Source: Blastomussa wellsi (Eukaryota; Cnidaria; Anthozoa; Scleractinia; Plerogyridae). From it: a stretch of 64,000 nt of DNA. This document shows, piece by piece, positions 1-12,365 of this stretch. Positions within the stretch are counted from its first letter, which is position 1; every line of letters starts with the position of its first letter. The notes under the pieces are model-generated. The model was not told the origin of the DNA and did no database searches. It was given only the letters and a program-made list of their open reading frames with translations. The translations under genes and the position numbers were made by a program. The stretch spans positions 14,905,860-14,969,859 of the forward strand of contig OX393571.1 in NCBI GenBank assembly GCA_947652115.1, in the 5' to 3' direction.

Positions 1-702
1 TAAAAATAGAGCAGTGCTTAGATCATGCTTTAGCAACTTCATAGCCTTCTTGTAGCCTAGCAGACGGCTGGACACAGGCTAGCAACTTCACCGCACATAT
101 CATGAAATAACCCATCTGCCAGCCGGGGTACGAGTCACAGCAACTTATCTCGAACAATTTAGAAAATCGCCAGACAAGTTGAGAAAATATAATTCCCGTA
201 AATTTTCATACTACAAGGTACTGTACCTTTGGAATTCTTCAATATTTGAGAGCTAGTATGAAGCATTTTGAAAAGAGAAAACGCGGGATCTCGACTCACC
301 AGCCATGAGTAAATCCGCTAATATGATCGAATCCCCTTGTACGTCGAATTCCAAACCACAGACAGACAGAACAGAACCGAAAATTGTTTCCTGCGTGGTT
401 AATGTTTACCTACGATCACGCGACACATGAAAGATGATCATGAAACTATCCAGTTGTCGTGGAGAGCTGACCATTTTATATCTGTTTGCTTTTGAACTGT
501 AATTGGTTGTTTTTGGAGGATTATCTCTTTATTTAGCTGCATCGGTTGGTTGTTTTATCTGAGGTTATCACAGAGTTTCGATAGGGGTCAAAAGAGACAA
601 ATTTGACGTGCAATTCGAGCCAATACGGGCGTGCGACAAATCCCACCCCGTACCCCCCAACATGCTAATTGTTTACCACTGAAATCTGGTCACAACACGT
701 AC
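1..702. other. left edge, PLC intron, no exon identified
   Basis: Given the orientation of the PLC exons, this stretch should be intron 3 of that gene. I looked on the minus strand for the EF-hand exon that should follow the PH domain and found none. A short plus-strand ORF at 304-427 resembles nothing I know. No repeat structure was recognised. Confidence 0.4.
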
Positions 703-1982
703 CTTTATTGACTATAAGCTTTTGAAGTCCTCTCACCCAATAGTCAGCTACTTCATTTGACTCAGCCACCATGTTGAGAGCAGTGCCGCTGCCGCTGTTG
801 TTACCAAATTTGATGGATATGCATCTGTCAAGTGAGTGTTTCTTTAAGTATCCTTGGAAGATATCCCTCACACCGTCTCCGGACAGCACATCTGTCATCT
901 TGACAATCTCAACTTAATAGCAAAAAAGCAAACAAACAAATGATTTACAAATTATTATTTCAAGGTTACAGTATTTCTATGTATCAACGAAGTCCCCATA
1001 TTTCAAAAGGAATTATTTTTCTGTTTAGCTAACACCCCACAGTTAACTATGTTGGTTGCTAAGTGGGAGTTTAATTTCAACAAGAAGTGCTTTACATGTG
1101 CAACCCAACTTTTGGCATATTTTTAAATGTTGCAGTTCAATTCTTGCATTGTATGTGCAAATGTGTGACACATTTCCATTCTTAACTTTTTTTATCTTTT
1201 GAAATATGAATGAATATTCACTGAAAAATGTCTCTTCCAAGACGGAAAATGCACCCCCATCCCATTCTCTAATAAGTACGCTCCAGAGGTGGATTTCCAC
1301 CAGGACTGTGGTTCTCAGGTCGAGAAGGCCATCCTTTTGCTTTGATATGTGAACTATGGCATCATGAGTAATACGTCCCTTATACAACGTTATGCAAGCA
1401 TAATGTGAATTATTCTCAAACAGTGCCAACTACAGTGTCAACAGTATGTGTACAAAAATTCACATTGTACACATGTACGCCGCTGCGGACCTATTTTCTT
1501 ATAATCTAGCCTCCAGCTTTGAGGACACCTCTTGTACTAGAAACTGGTTGTAGTCTAGCAAGGTTCAGAAGTTACTAACTTACATCTTGAGTTCTTCTTT
1601 GAAGGCTGATATCTAATTCCTGCCATGTCGGGATCAAGGACAAATGTTTTCTTCGCATGACCTTTTCTGCTGACATCCAGTTTGATCATCTTTGAGCCAT
1701 ATTGCATTGCCTTCCAGCAGTCTTGCACTAACAAATTTACAATAAAAAAATAATAAAAATTATGAGCTTGGAACTCATATAGTTATGCTCAAAATTTTAT
1801 AATAATAATGATGATGATGATGGTGATTTACCATTACTGTTACTATCACTATTAATTACTGTTACCCGACTGATACTATTATTATTATAATTATTATTAT
1901 TATTATTATTATTGTTATTATTATTGTTTTTTGGAAAAGTTTATTAAAGCTCTCTGGCAGTTATGAAACTGAATTAACGAGC

Positions 1983-2045
<63 letters not shown>

Positions 2046-4333
2046 GTAGCAGTGTAAACTTATGTATGCTAAACGGTAGCTAAAGCACAGTAGGGCGCTA
2101 TTGCGTAATATTGTTAACATTATTATTATTATTATTAATATTATTATTATTATTATTATTACCGTTGCTGCTATTGTTATTGTAATTGTTGTTATGATAA
2201 TTATTATTATTAATTATCTTCAGAGTTAATGCATTGTTAAAACTTACTCAAAAATGTATGATGAAACAAATTCCGTTTACATCAAGTTTGCACTATTAAT
2301 CACGTGACCAAATTTTTAAAAAGATGAGTCCTTTTGCTATAAACTCAACTACCCTTGGCTACTTCATGGCAAGAATTTCCTGTTTGGATGACGCTTTCTC
2401 TGGAATTTTTGGATTGAAGGCAAGCCCGGTAAAAGGCCAACAACTGCAGCAAAACGTCAAGAAACGGAGAAAAAGGAAAAGTGAAAAAAAAAAATGGAAA
2501 AAACGAAAAGCCTAAAGACGTAGGTCACTTAGGCTCGATTTCCGCCGCTCTCTCAAAACCGGTCCCCGAACAGCGGCTGGTAATTGAGATTATAGGTCAC
2601 TTTTTAACCCAAAACCGCTCCAAATTTTGCCTTTTGTGCATGCCCACCGTCCCCAAGCAAAAATGTCATAAAACACGACGCTCGTTGAAAGACAGGCATG
2701 TTTTCATGTTGCAAAAGTTGTTTTTAGTTTTTGGAAGCAGATTTACCTCACAACTGACCATAAAATGTCACAAAGGTGCAAAAAAGCGCTTTTTCCAAAA
2801 ATCTCCGGGCGCCAATGGGTTAAAAAAGGATAAGAACGACAAACGAAAAAAAGATGCTGAAGTAAACTTAGACTTGAATAAGTGCAGCAGTATTTTTGCA
2901 CCGTGAAAGAAAAAATTGATATATTAATTCAAATCCCGACATCTGTATCCTTGTTAACAAAAGCATTTAATTTTGTTTGTCTAAACTTGCCAGGACGTGA
3001 ATGTGACGCTGTTTGTCCAAAATAACGGGTACCTGCCTAAAATGTCTTGCGTTTTTAATCCCGGGATAATTAGTTTCGATGATTTTCATTTATTGAATTT
3101 GTCGGCCTGATTACATGACGAATATTTCAGCTCGGTTTCAAGAATGGGTCTCTTTAAAAGGGCGTTTGTGATTACGGGCTTAGATCGCCCGGGCTTAGAT
3201 CGCCATGTCATCAAGATCTACAAACAGGTGCTTTTTGTTCGATGTTTACGGTTGGAATATTTGGAAAACTCGATGCAAATTCACAACATTAAGTCACCAA
3301 TAACAAATATACGGCAACATTACTTTCTCAGGCTGTATTCCCTTCAAATTATATATATAGAGATATATAAAATATATTTATGTAGACGTCATCTCCAACG
3401 GATATTTAATTAACCGTATAGTTTAATATTAATATTGTCAGATACCAATCATGTTTAAATGCATGAAAGTTAATTTCGCAGATAACCTCGTCGTAGCATA
3501 GTGAATCAATGGCGAACTGGAAAATCGGCTCCGTGTTAGAAAATCTAAAGTTTGGGTTGCTTTTTTATCAAAATATGGGATGACCCTCCGTTTGATAAAA
3601 AGAAGTAATTGCGTGACGCGTAACACCTTTTTTAAAAGTAACGCTTGCTCTTTGTATTTGAAACGTTAATTAATAGCTCGAACTTGCGAAATCCTCTATT
3701 CCTAAACTCTTTGGGCGTATAAGCATTTAGTAAAACAGTGAAATGTCATTTAAAGAACTGTCGGTAATGTTGGCCCGCTCAACAAGTAAACAGTCTATAA
3801 AATGTTCTTTCGATTGGAGAGCGTTACAAAGTGAGTTTAAAAGTTTTGAAAAGAACTTGAAATCTTGAAGTATTAAACTGTGAAAATCGGAAGCAGTGAG
3901 CTTTGTTCAATACATAGCTTGATATGCACCTTGAAGAATTTCAAACTTGTTTGCATATACTCGAGGGCAAATATATGTTTCACTTTTGATAACATGTCAC
4001 GCGCGTAGGTGTGTCAGGTATACTCCGAACTTAACCACTAACTGTACCTGACTTCAAAAATATCGTTAAGCTGGCCCGAAAATCAAACCCCCTCCTTATC
4101 CAAATAAAGTTTTATTTAACTTGTGAATTTGGAAGTTTTGGAAGTATTAAAGTTCTGAAAGTTTTTACCAGCCAACATGGCGAAATCGCAGCCGAACAGC
4201 TGCTCTAGTGAACCTTATGTAACGTAAGTTTAGCTTTCGAGGTTAAGCGCAACTCATCCTCAGAAGTTTTCACCAGGAGAAATTGAAAAAGAAACTTACC
4301 TGGTAGTGAAGAATTATCGTTTTCATCAGCCAT
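703..4333 (-). CDS. phosphoinositide phospholipase C, N-terminal exons (partial, PH domain)
   Basis: Three consecutive coding exons on the minus strand: 4300-4333 (start ATG at 4333-4331), 1584-1727 and 703-912. All have GT/AG borders and the phases 1/1/1 join without a break. The 129 visible residues begin MADENDNSSLP and then give a PLC-type PH domain: a first strand around 'MQYGSKMIKLDV', 'FVLDPDMAGIRYQPSKK', and a C-terminal helix 'NEVADYWVRGLQKLI' carrying the conserved Trp. This matches the PH domain of the PLC delta/eta and PLC-like (PRIP) group, which binds phosphoinositides and recruits the enzyme to membranes; I cannot say which subtype. The EF-hands, catalytic X/Y barrel and C2 domain would lie left of the window, so activity cannot be judged. 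Exon 1 is assigned from splice phase and Met context only. A 5' untranslated exon may lie further right. Confidence 0.85.
1876..2213. repeat. (ATT)n microsatellite cluster in PLC intron 1
   Basis: Several runs of (ATT)n/(TTA)n, interrupted by unique segments, lie inside the first PLC intron. A similar ATT run occurs near 47380. Simple sequence with no coding potential. Confidence 0.9.
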
Positions 4334-6637
4334 TCTTTCGGAAGCAAACACTGCACAAACATCAAACAAGAATGAATGCACAAATAAATTAACATGACAA
4401 AAGGGCGGCAACTTAACATTAGATATTTTCCCGATTTAGCTAACCTCTGTTCCGCTCCGGGGAGTTTTTTCCTTGTTATTGTCATTAATATTGAACGAAC
4501 TCTCACTTGAATATTGATAACAATTTTTGACAGGTATGGGCTTAAAATTATTTGAAACGATCATCGCTCGGGCGTTTAAATTTTAAGTGCGGATACGAAT
4601 GCAATTTCTATTACGAATTTCCGTTACGTTTTTCGTCGGAGCGTACGTGAGGAACAAGGCACACGTGAGCCTAAAGAGCATTTCTGAAAAAATCTGACTC
4701 TGATATGGATAATACATTCTCGATAAAGTAAAAAAAAACAGAAAAGAAAGCAGATTAAGACTCTAGCTGTCAAAAAACAAGCACGTATTTAAGACAGCAC
4801 AATTTAGTACCTGCACGATAGTTTTGTAAAGAAAACTTTAGCTTAAAAATATATTTTTCTTCTTATGTGTGCTCGCATGCAGATTTAATTTTTCGCTTTG
4901 TTACAGTCGAATTTAAAAATCTTTCCTTTTGTTCGTGTAACAAATGGAGAACAATGTTTTTCACCTGTGTTTTTCACCAACACCGAAGACACTGCAGACT
5001 TGCCTTGACAAACAAAAAGTATGTGTATGTATAGACTTTCACACCGAGCTTTGGGAGAAATAAGAACAAAGCAAACGTGAAAACAATAAAACAATTTTGC
5101 AGGAAAATAGAATAAAAACTACTTTGTTTTGAGCTCTTTGCAGTGTTTGTTTTTATTTAGGTTAGAAACCGAAATCCCCCCCCCCCCAAAAAAAATATTT
5201 TTTTAGCCCAACTGGCGTCGAAAAGCAACCAATTATGCTAATTTCTCAGCCGAAAATGGAAAAACGTAATTTGAAGAAAATGAAAAGAGTTTGCTGCAAA
5301 TGCTGACAAAAAAATATGGCAAAATGATTTCTACGTTTCACATAACATCAAATAACATAGGTCTACAAAAGACCGAGAAATCTGTTAAATATTTTTCATC
5401 TCGAATTTTTAAGATTGTCTAAAAAGTGTGCTGTTTTTCAACGGAATCGTAGTGTTTCTTAAGAAGAATGGATTTTAATAATCACGTACGTTACAAGAAT
5501 AACAGGCTTGTAAAGAAAAGTTTTGACTCCTGAAAACCGAATATGTAAATTTGTGCTAGCTAAAAATGGCATTTTCTGGGTTCAACGCATACAGTTCCAG
5601 ATAGAACAACTCCAAACGAGGAAAATAATTCAACATTACATATAATTCATAAACCGTTTTTGCTTACCAAATGTACCTTTTGTTAGCTGCCTCGCGCGTG
5701 CTACTGGCTTCTTCTTCGTTTGGAAAGCTGTCAATTGCAGGTACTCATAGAGGCAGGTACGTCTTATGTCGTTTGCTTGTCTTGGGATCAAATTAGGAAC
5801 AGTTCCAAGTGGCATCAGTTAGAATACTTAGTTGCGAACATTCTGATTGGTCAACAACAGGTCTAATTACCTTGTTAATGCCTGTAAAACTAAAACCAAA
5901 ATAGTGGCGATGATAGTGGCATTCTAAACACGAGAAATCGATGTTTTATGTGAATTTTAAGACGGGGCTGAGAGCTCTAACAAACGCTGTTTGAGCAGTA
6001 CCGTGTGTAAATAAAAGTCCTCCCGAAGATCTGGAATATCGTCCCGAATATTTGGGAGAAATTCTCAAAAAAACTCAAAATTCCCGAAATTTTAACTTCA
6101 TTACTTCGTGTCCCGGAAAAGTCTCCCAATTCCCGGCAAAATCTTCAGATTCCCAGAGTAATTTTGTTTTTCTCCCGAAACAGCCCTTCTTAGAGTTTAC
6201 ACCCCTGTTTTTAAGTCATGATTCTGACCGCTTTTCATTTCGTTATATAGGTTGCGTTTCGCTTCTCGATCCCAAATCCATACTAACTTTACGGATTTCG
6301 CACGAGAATCCGTTTGCCATGCGTTTATGTAAAAGCCGGATCGAACTCGAATAATCGGGGAGAGCTAAGCGACGACGTCAGAGTTCAATTAGAGCTCTTT
6401 TCCACTCATCCACTATCATTTTCGTCAAGGAAGCTATGCACGACTGTCTAAGCGTACACGAAAGTTGATGTAGTTGGCGTAGCTCTTGTAATCACACACT
6501 GACCAAACAAAGTGGCTTTATCCAGTCAAGCTTGACTTTTACTTTGTTTCGGATGTCCCAGTGTGGGAATAATAAGCTTGCCGTCTAGCAAGGCGGATTT
6601 TGTACCATGTGACCGGATTCTGTAAAGGGAAACTACC
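4334..6637. other. intergenic, no gene recognised
   Basis: AT-rich sequence upstream of the PLC start. It holds an 11-base C run near 5177 and A/T runs. Short ORFs occur (for example 4885-5094 minus and 6052-6354 plus), but none has exon-like borders, protein-like composition or a recognisable motif. The PLC promoter is presumably here, but no TATA or initiator stands out. Confidence 0.4.
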
Positions 6638-6857
6638 AATAGACCATTTTACAGTTCTGTGAAATGTAACCAGGCCTCTACATGGAAGCGAGGTTTGGGG
6701 TGACCTTGTCATGATAAAGACCAGAAACTAGTTAGCATAAGAACACAGGGATTTACATATCAAAAGCAAGAGGGCTTGTATCACAACAAGGTCACCTTTG
6801 GCCTCACTTCCACTCAGAGGCTTGGTAACTCAGCACAGAACTGTAAAATGGCCTATT
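6638..6857. mobile_element. MITE with about 70-bp terminal inverted repeats
   Basis: The left end starts AATAGACCATTTTACAGTTC. The right end, read on the other strand, starts AATAGGCCATTTTACAGTTC, and similarity continues inward for about 70 bp (the '..GTGACCTTG' block). Length about 220 bp with no coding capacity, so a non-autonomous DNA-transposon derivative. No clear target duplication was identified. Confidence 0.75.
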
Positions 6858-8094
6858 TACACATAGTACCTTTCATTGTCGTCTTCGGTGCCGCCGCCAT
6901 CATCATCGCAATGCTTTATTTGTTACACGAACAAGAGAACATGAACCTAAACAAGCTACGTCACAGTATTTTGAGTCCATTATTGCTACGAACCAAACTA
7001 CAATGAAAATGTAGGAAACCTTAAAATAATAGCCGTTCTCTTGTTAAAATAATAGTTTGTTAAGAAAGAAAAACACCAAAGAGATGATACTGAACCAAAC
7101 AGGAAAAAAGACGGTTAAGGATGAAGAAGATTGAAGCGGATTGCAAACGTGATTTTGAAAAATTTAGGCCAAAGTTTTGAAAATGCACAACCATGACGTA
7201 GAACCTTTAATGTATGCCAGTAGGATGAAAATGGGCTTTATAGGGTAGTCCAGCACCTCATATAAACGTACTTTTTTATTCGTTCGACTTGACAATAGAC
7301 TTCATTGTTATCAGGGCTAGAAGCTTTGTTTAGGATTGTTATCTATTGTTTCCACGCCCATTGGTATTGCCGCTTCAAAGAGGTGCTACTTGACCCGTTT
7401 TATATCCGTTCAATAAGAAAACTATTTGAAACTCCGCCAACGAGAATTCGTGCAACGCCAGCCATATCGCAAAAAATGTCAGTGCACATAACATATTTTG
7501 AAAATTTCAGATTATTTATGTATTATCAACTATGTCTTTCTTTCTTTATTTATTTCTTTCTCCCTTTCTCTTTGTGTTCTTTCTTTCTTTCTTTCTCTAT
7601 TTATTACACAGTATCTTTGGCTCATATTTATTCACAACCAGATACGTATTAAGATATCCTAGGCTGTAAATATCTACTGTACATTTCACCTCTATACTTT
7701 AAAACTACTTGTAACTATATATTATTGTCATTGCCATTGTAATGTACCTCTAACATTTAAAAATATAACTGAAACTGCAACTTTTCTGCAACAGTATATT
7801 GCATTTTTAATTGTTTTTTATGTATTGGACAGAAACTGAGATAACACCGATTTACTGTAACACTCCAAAAATCTTCATGTTTGTTTACTGTTTTATATTC
7901 CATGGCCAGCAAAATAGAACACCTTTGTATTTTCCTTTAACGATGCATTCTTCCGTGTAGCTTCATTTTCTCGCAACGTTCTCGCAAACGACAGTGCAAG
8001 TTGCACGAAAGATTGTAACTAGCCATGCAAGACCATGCAACAGCAAACTCTTTTGTTCCAAGCGTTCGGTTAGTTGGGGAGCAGCGCAAAGTAC

Positions 8095-8275
8095 GGTGAG
8101 TGTGGTGCGCGGGTAATGTGAAGTGTGGTGACTTAAATTGCGGGGAGTGTGAAGTGCGTGCGTGGTGAGTGTAAAACGAGGGGAGTATGAAGTGCGATTA
8201 GTGTGAAAAGCGGGGAGTGTGAAATGCGGGGGATGTGAAACGTGGCGAGTGTGAAGCATGAAACGCAGCTCGCCT
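8095..8275. repeat. degenerate G-rich minisatellite
   Basis: Repeated units of roughly 15-17 bp around the core GGGGAGTGTGAAATGCG, about ten diverged copies. The overlapping minus-strand ORFs 7963-8520 and 8133-8606 are products of this periodicity. Confidence 0.7.
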
Positions 8276-9441
8276 TTTTTCCACCCGCCGTTCTTCGCGT
8301 TAACAGGATATTGTGAGACAATGAGCTGTAATCTGCAAGCAAATTGTTGAACTCTCTTATAAGAGATACGAGTTGCATGATACATGGTGCATGCAGTGCA
8401 TGTCTTGTGCAACTCTTCTTGTATTGCGAAACAAGTCGCACAAATTTGAGTCTGTTGAATTGTAGACTCGGACTTGGCCAAGTCAGGTTGGCATGTTGCA
8501 CATATAGTAGTTGTTTGCACTTTGACTGGACGCGGTTATTGGAAAACCAATGCAACAGAAAGAGGCCAACCAGATCAAACCTTCTAGAGATTGACCAATG
8601 ACGCACTTTCGCAGTTCATCGCAGCACGATTTGTTCACGAACAAAACATCTATCTCCTAAACCGCTGTAATCGAGTTTTTCTGAACAGGCGCGATTGCCA
8701 TTGTATATCACAACCCGCTCAGTGCAGATAAGCAAAGAAGTATGAGGAAAACGCTAGCAAAAGTTTCAACTGCAATATTTCCAGTGGCCGTTCCTGCAAC
8801 GAAAAGATTTAATTTAAAAATTCCCCTGAGAAGGAAAGTTTTGAAAAACCCTTTCTTGAATTGCCTCTTAGGTGGCTTAGGTAAGGTTTAAGGAAGGTTT
8901 ACCTAAAAGGGTACTCGTTATCGTAGATGAAGAGCTTAATTCACGAGGTTAAGGGAGTAAATATCAACTAAAATACCAGATGAAGTTTCGTCGGGACGAA
9001 ATTATCTCTGTCAACCACTGACCAGATCTAAGATGGCGGCCAGGATTAGCCGCCATTTTGATTTTCAATGTTGATGCATTCTCGTCACTAGAGTCCTTCA
9101 CCTGCCTTAGCCGGCTAGGCCTGTGCACGAGGACTGACAAGTGGCTCTGGAGACACATGTTTGGATTGGCTAGAATCTAACTAATGCAGTCCAATCACAT
9201 CGACCGTTCTATTTTTAACGAGGGATTTACCTGTAAAATGGTAGCTGATATATCCAGCGACAAAACCACGTGACACATGGGAAACATTGTTCGTGGTGAA
9301 TTTAATGTTTATGCGGGTGAACTCTGACCATGACACGGTAAATGGTTTTCTAACACCGCACAGATATTGGACATTGTTGGCGTTGTTAATTTTAGACACT
9401 GTTAAAGATAGAAAACAGAAAAAACGAGAAGTTATTAGAGG

Positions 9442-9848
9442 AGTCAGTCAGTCAGTTAGTTAGTAGTCCGTCAGTCAGTCAGTCAGTCAGCCAAACAGTC
9501 AGTCAGTTTCGTCAGTCAGTCAGTCAGTCAGTTAGTCACGTCAGTCAGTCAGTCACGTCAGTCAGTCAGTCACGTCAGTCAGTCAAACAGTCAGTCAGTC
9601 AGTCAGCCAGTCACTCAGTCAGTCAAACAGTCAGTCAGTCAGCCAGTCACGCCAGTCAGTCAGACAGTCAGTCAGTCACGTCAGTTAGTCAGTCACGCCA
9701 GTCAGTCAAACAGTCAGTCACGTCAGTCAGTCAGTCAGTCAGTCAGTCAAACAGTCAGTCAGTCAAATAATCAGTCAGTCAGTCGGCCAGTCACGTCAGT
9801 CAGCCTGTCACGTCAGGCAGTGAAACAGTCAGTCAGTCAGCCAGTCAA
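9442..9848. repeat. (GTCA)n tetranucleotide array with variant units
   Basis: About 400 bp of GTCA repeats, interrupted regularly by GTCAAACA, GTCACGTCA and GTTAGTCA variants. The recurring variants suggest growth by duplication of multi-unit blocks rather than slippage of single units. Confidence 0.95.
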
Positions 9849-10050
9849 CAATAGCTCTATGTTAGCTCTTATGTATTAGTTGATTTATTTCTACCTTCAA
9901 TTGTAAGGATGTCGTCTATATGACTCTTACATGTTCCATCAGTTCCTTTTGTGTTAAATTCCATAAAATATAAACGCATTGCTGTCCCCTGGAGAGAGAA
10001 ATTACGATAGAGGATTTCTTGTGGGAAATATATTCGTGATATCACCGAGA

Positions 10051-10252
10051 TTTAAAGGGCCCTAGTCAGCCTCCATCATTTTCGATGCCATCGAAATTAT
10101 GAAAATTGTATGGTGAAGCGTAATCTTATTCCATTGTTGTAAGTTATGCCACTTGTTTAGAAAGTTTTTCAGTGATCTCTCTTTCAGTGATATGATACTG
10201 GAACTTTCGTATGTAAACCATAACAAAGGCGTGTCTCACTGGGGCCCTTCAA
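10051..10252. mobile_element. GGGCCCTAGTCAGCC-type MITE, copy 1
   Basis: Starts TTTAAAGGGCCCTAGTCAGC and ends with the diverged inverted copy '..CACTGGGGCCCTTCAA'. The interior matches the copies at 20961-21159 and 42176-42402 (shared blocks 'CATCATTTTCGATGCCATCG', 'AAAATTGTATGGTGAAG' and 'AACAAAGGCGTG'). About 200 bp, non-coding, non-autonomous. Confidence 0.8.
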
Positions 10253-10734
10253 TATATCAGCGCTTTATACCCCTTCTATAGAGTAAGAGGTTGCGTATAT
10301 AGCTGGCTTGGACATTATCTATTTCATCGCTTCTCGGATCAGATGATGCCGCGGACAAATATCAGTGCATATTATTTTAGATACTTAGTCGACGATACCT
10401 CACAGGCAAAAGAAACTGTGATTGTACAGCGCTTTGCAAAACTTCGGACCAATCTTTGCAACCTATATCACAGGATAACTGCCATGTACCGATGACAATG
10501 ATAATGGCTTAATAATTTGGGCATTCTTAAATAATAAGTTCAATCAGTAACTGAGGACATACAGCTGCTGACCGAGCGTTACAGAATAAAATTTGTGAGA
10601 AAGAAAGAAGTTGTAATTATTGAGGCTCGTCAATTGAACTTCAATTTGATCGGATCAAAGAGCTCTATGAGCAAACTCCTGAATGCAAATAGGTGATTAA
10701 TGTATTATAAGAAACGTGTAGCGATGCCATACAT

Positions 10735-11239
10735 TAAAGCAGTTTTCAATTGAGTGTCGCAAAATCAAAAGCAAAGTATTCACTCTAGCCAATCACAATG
10801 GACGCAGACCGTCCAGTGAACCAATCAGAACGCGAAGAATAACATGCAGCCGGTACGAAGCGCGGGAAAACGTGCATAGACATTTCAGTGAGCCAATCAA
10901 AACTCGAAGCAAATACAAGTAGCCGGCAAGAAGCGCGGGAAACGTGCATAGACAATTCAGTGAGCTAATCAAAACTCGAAGCAAACCAGGTAGCCGTCAC
11001 GAAGCGCGGGAAACGTGCATAGACAATCCAGTGAGCCAATCAAAACTCGAAGCAAAACATGTAGCCAACACGAAGCGCGGGAAAACGTGTGCAAGCGAGA
11101 CGCGATTGGTTTGGTTTTGACTTTACTTCTGATTGATTGAGAAAGTGGCGCAAGTTGTTTTTGATCAATCACTGAGCCTAGAAATGCAAAACAAAAAAGG
11201 GCTTTATTTACGACACTGAAGTGAAAAACGCTCCATTTA
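10735..11239. mobile_element. CCAAT-rich inverted-repeat element with internal tandem units, copy 1
   Basis: The ends are inverted: left CAGTTTTCAATTGAGTGTCG, right '..CGACACTGAAGTGAAAAACG'. The interior holds about four tandem units of roughly 85 bp, each with a 'GTGAGCCAATCAAAACTCGA' block followed by 'GAAGCGCGGGAAAACGTGCA'. Related copies are at 11282-11565 and 41375-41592. Each unit carries a CCAAT pentamer. No protein is encoded; ORFs on both strands follow the repeat. Confidence 0.75.
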
Positions 11240-11281
11240 AATTGAAGCCATGTTACATCATCACTGATCAATCTTTTCTGT

Positions 11282-11565
11282 TAGAGCGAGTTTCAACTGA
11301 GTGTCGTAAAATCAAAGCCAAAGTAATTACTTTAGCCAATCACAATGGACAGCGAAAATCTAGTGATCCAGTCAAAACTCGAAATAATTACACGCAGCCG
11401 ACGAAAAGCGCGGGAAAACGTGCACGCACGAGTCACGATTGGGTTTGGTTTTACTGCAGATTGGTTGAAAAAGTGGCGCGAGTCTTTCAAACCAATCACT
11501 GAGCGTGGTAATGCAAACCCAAAGTAAACGCACGTACTTTCGACACCCAAGTTAAAACCACTCTA
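11282..11565. mobile_element. CCAAT-rich inverted-repeat element, copy 2
   Basis: Left end TAGAGCGAGTTTCAACTGAG; right end read in reverse TAGAGTGGTTTTAACTTGGG; then GTGTCG on both sides. Internal 'TAGCCAATCACAATGGAC', 'GCGCGGGAAAACGTGCA' and 'AACCAATCACTGAGCGTGG' match copy 1. This is the single-unit form of the family. Confidence 0.75.
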
Positions 11566-12151
11566 TTGCATGAGTTATATATACCTTTTGTGTTGGCTCG
11601 AATAGAAACGTTTGTGATGGACAATGTACAGGATAATGTCGGGGATATCCATGGGAGGAAAGAAGCCCACTTCCAGAACTTGAATTTATTTTCACCACAT
11701 GCCTATGAAAAGAGACAGGAAGTTTCTACTCATAAAAACTTTGAAAGACTGCCTCAGCATATTAAAGGAGCTACGTCACAGTTCGAGTTAGCCTACATTT
11801 TTCAAAATCGTCATTTGTAATCCGTCTCAATCTTCACCATCCTTAACCATCCTTGTTCCTTTTTGGTTAAGTGTCACCTCTTTGGTGTTTCTCTTCCTTT
11901 GTAAACTATTAGTTTTAGGAGTTTCCCACGTTTTAAGGGTTATTTCGTTCTTCACAAAAAAAACTCAAAAAATCGTGACGTACCTCCTTTAAATGTAATG
12001 CAATCGGCATGAAAGAGGTTTGTTTGTCATTCTTTGCATTTAGTTTTTCATAGCGGATTTTCTAATCCCGCTTGGTAAATTCATTCGATCAACAAAGCAA
12101 AAATTTGAAGCGATAATTATCATAAAGGCAAGGTAATAAAATTAATGAGGA
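11566..12151. other. intergenic, no gene recognised
   Basis: Contains a plus-strand ORF at 11566-11820 (84 codons). It has no recognisable domain, sits right at a repeat edge and shows no splice or polyA context that supports expression. Otherwise AT-rich unique sequence. Confidence 0.4.
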
Positions 12152-12200
12152 CTTTAAAAGACGTAAATCAACATTGAAATGGCATCATCGGAAACTCGGA

Positions 12201-12231
<31 letters not shown>

Positions 12232-12265
12232 CACGACCCTCCGTGATCTAGTCGGAAGGGTCGTT

Positions 12266-12296
<31 letters not shown>

Positions 12297-12365
12297 TCCG
12301 AGTTTCCGATGATGCCATTTCAATGTTGATTTATTTCTTTCATTGCTCTCTTTAAAAGACGTAAA
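12152..12365. mobile_element. fold-back tRNA-type SINE with 16-bp target-site duplication
   Basis: Direct repeats CTTTAAAAGACGTAAA at 12152-12167 and 12350-12365 flank an inverted pair. The left arm (12168-12240) is the reverse complement of the right arm (12258-12330), nearly perfectly. Each arm carries a tRNA T-arm/B-box: GGATTTGAACC at 12221-12231, read on the minus strand, and GGTTCAAATCC at 12266-12276, followed by the acceptor-like CCATCTGGGGCTCGG. The long duplication indicates LINE-type retroposition. An inverted front half is what twin priming produces. Confidence 0.8.

Noticed and set aside
1043..1429. 128-codon minus-strand ORF between two PLC exons
   Set aside because: It lies entirely in the PLC intron, no domain is recognised, and exons on both sides join in phase without it. 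Could be an old insertion but cannot be supported.
2324..2906. Two overlapping Lys-rich plus-strand ORFs
   Set aside because: Composition is driven by A-rich sequence (GAAAAAAAA runs), with no splice signals and no family resemblance.
7963..8606. Three overlapping ORFs of 85-185 codons on both strands
   Set aside because: Explained by the minisatellite at 8095-8275, whose period keeps several frames open.
9442..9848. CRISPR-like appearance of short repeats with short variable pieces
   Set aside because: Units are four bases, the variants are themselves repeat derivatives, and the genome is eukaryotic.
10793..11550. Overlapping ORFs with repeated 'LIGSLDCL'-type motifs
   Set aside because: They are translations of the tandem units of the CCAAT-rich element.
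12200..12300. Functional tRNA gene
   Set aside because: Only T-arm and acceptor-like parts are present, as an inverted pair within a TSD; no complete cloverleaf.
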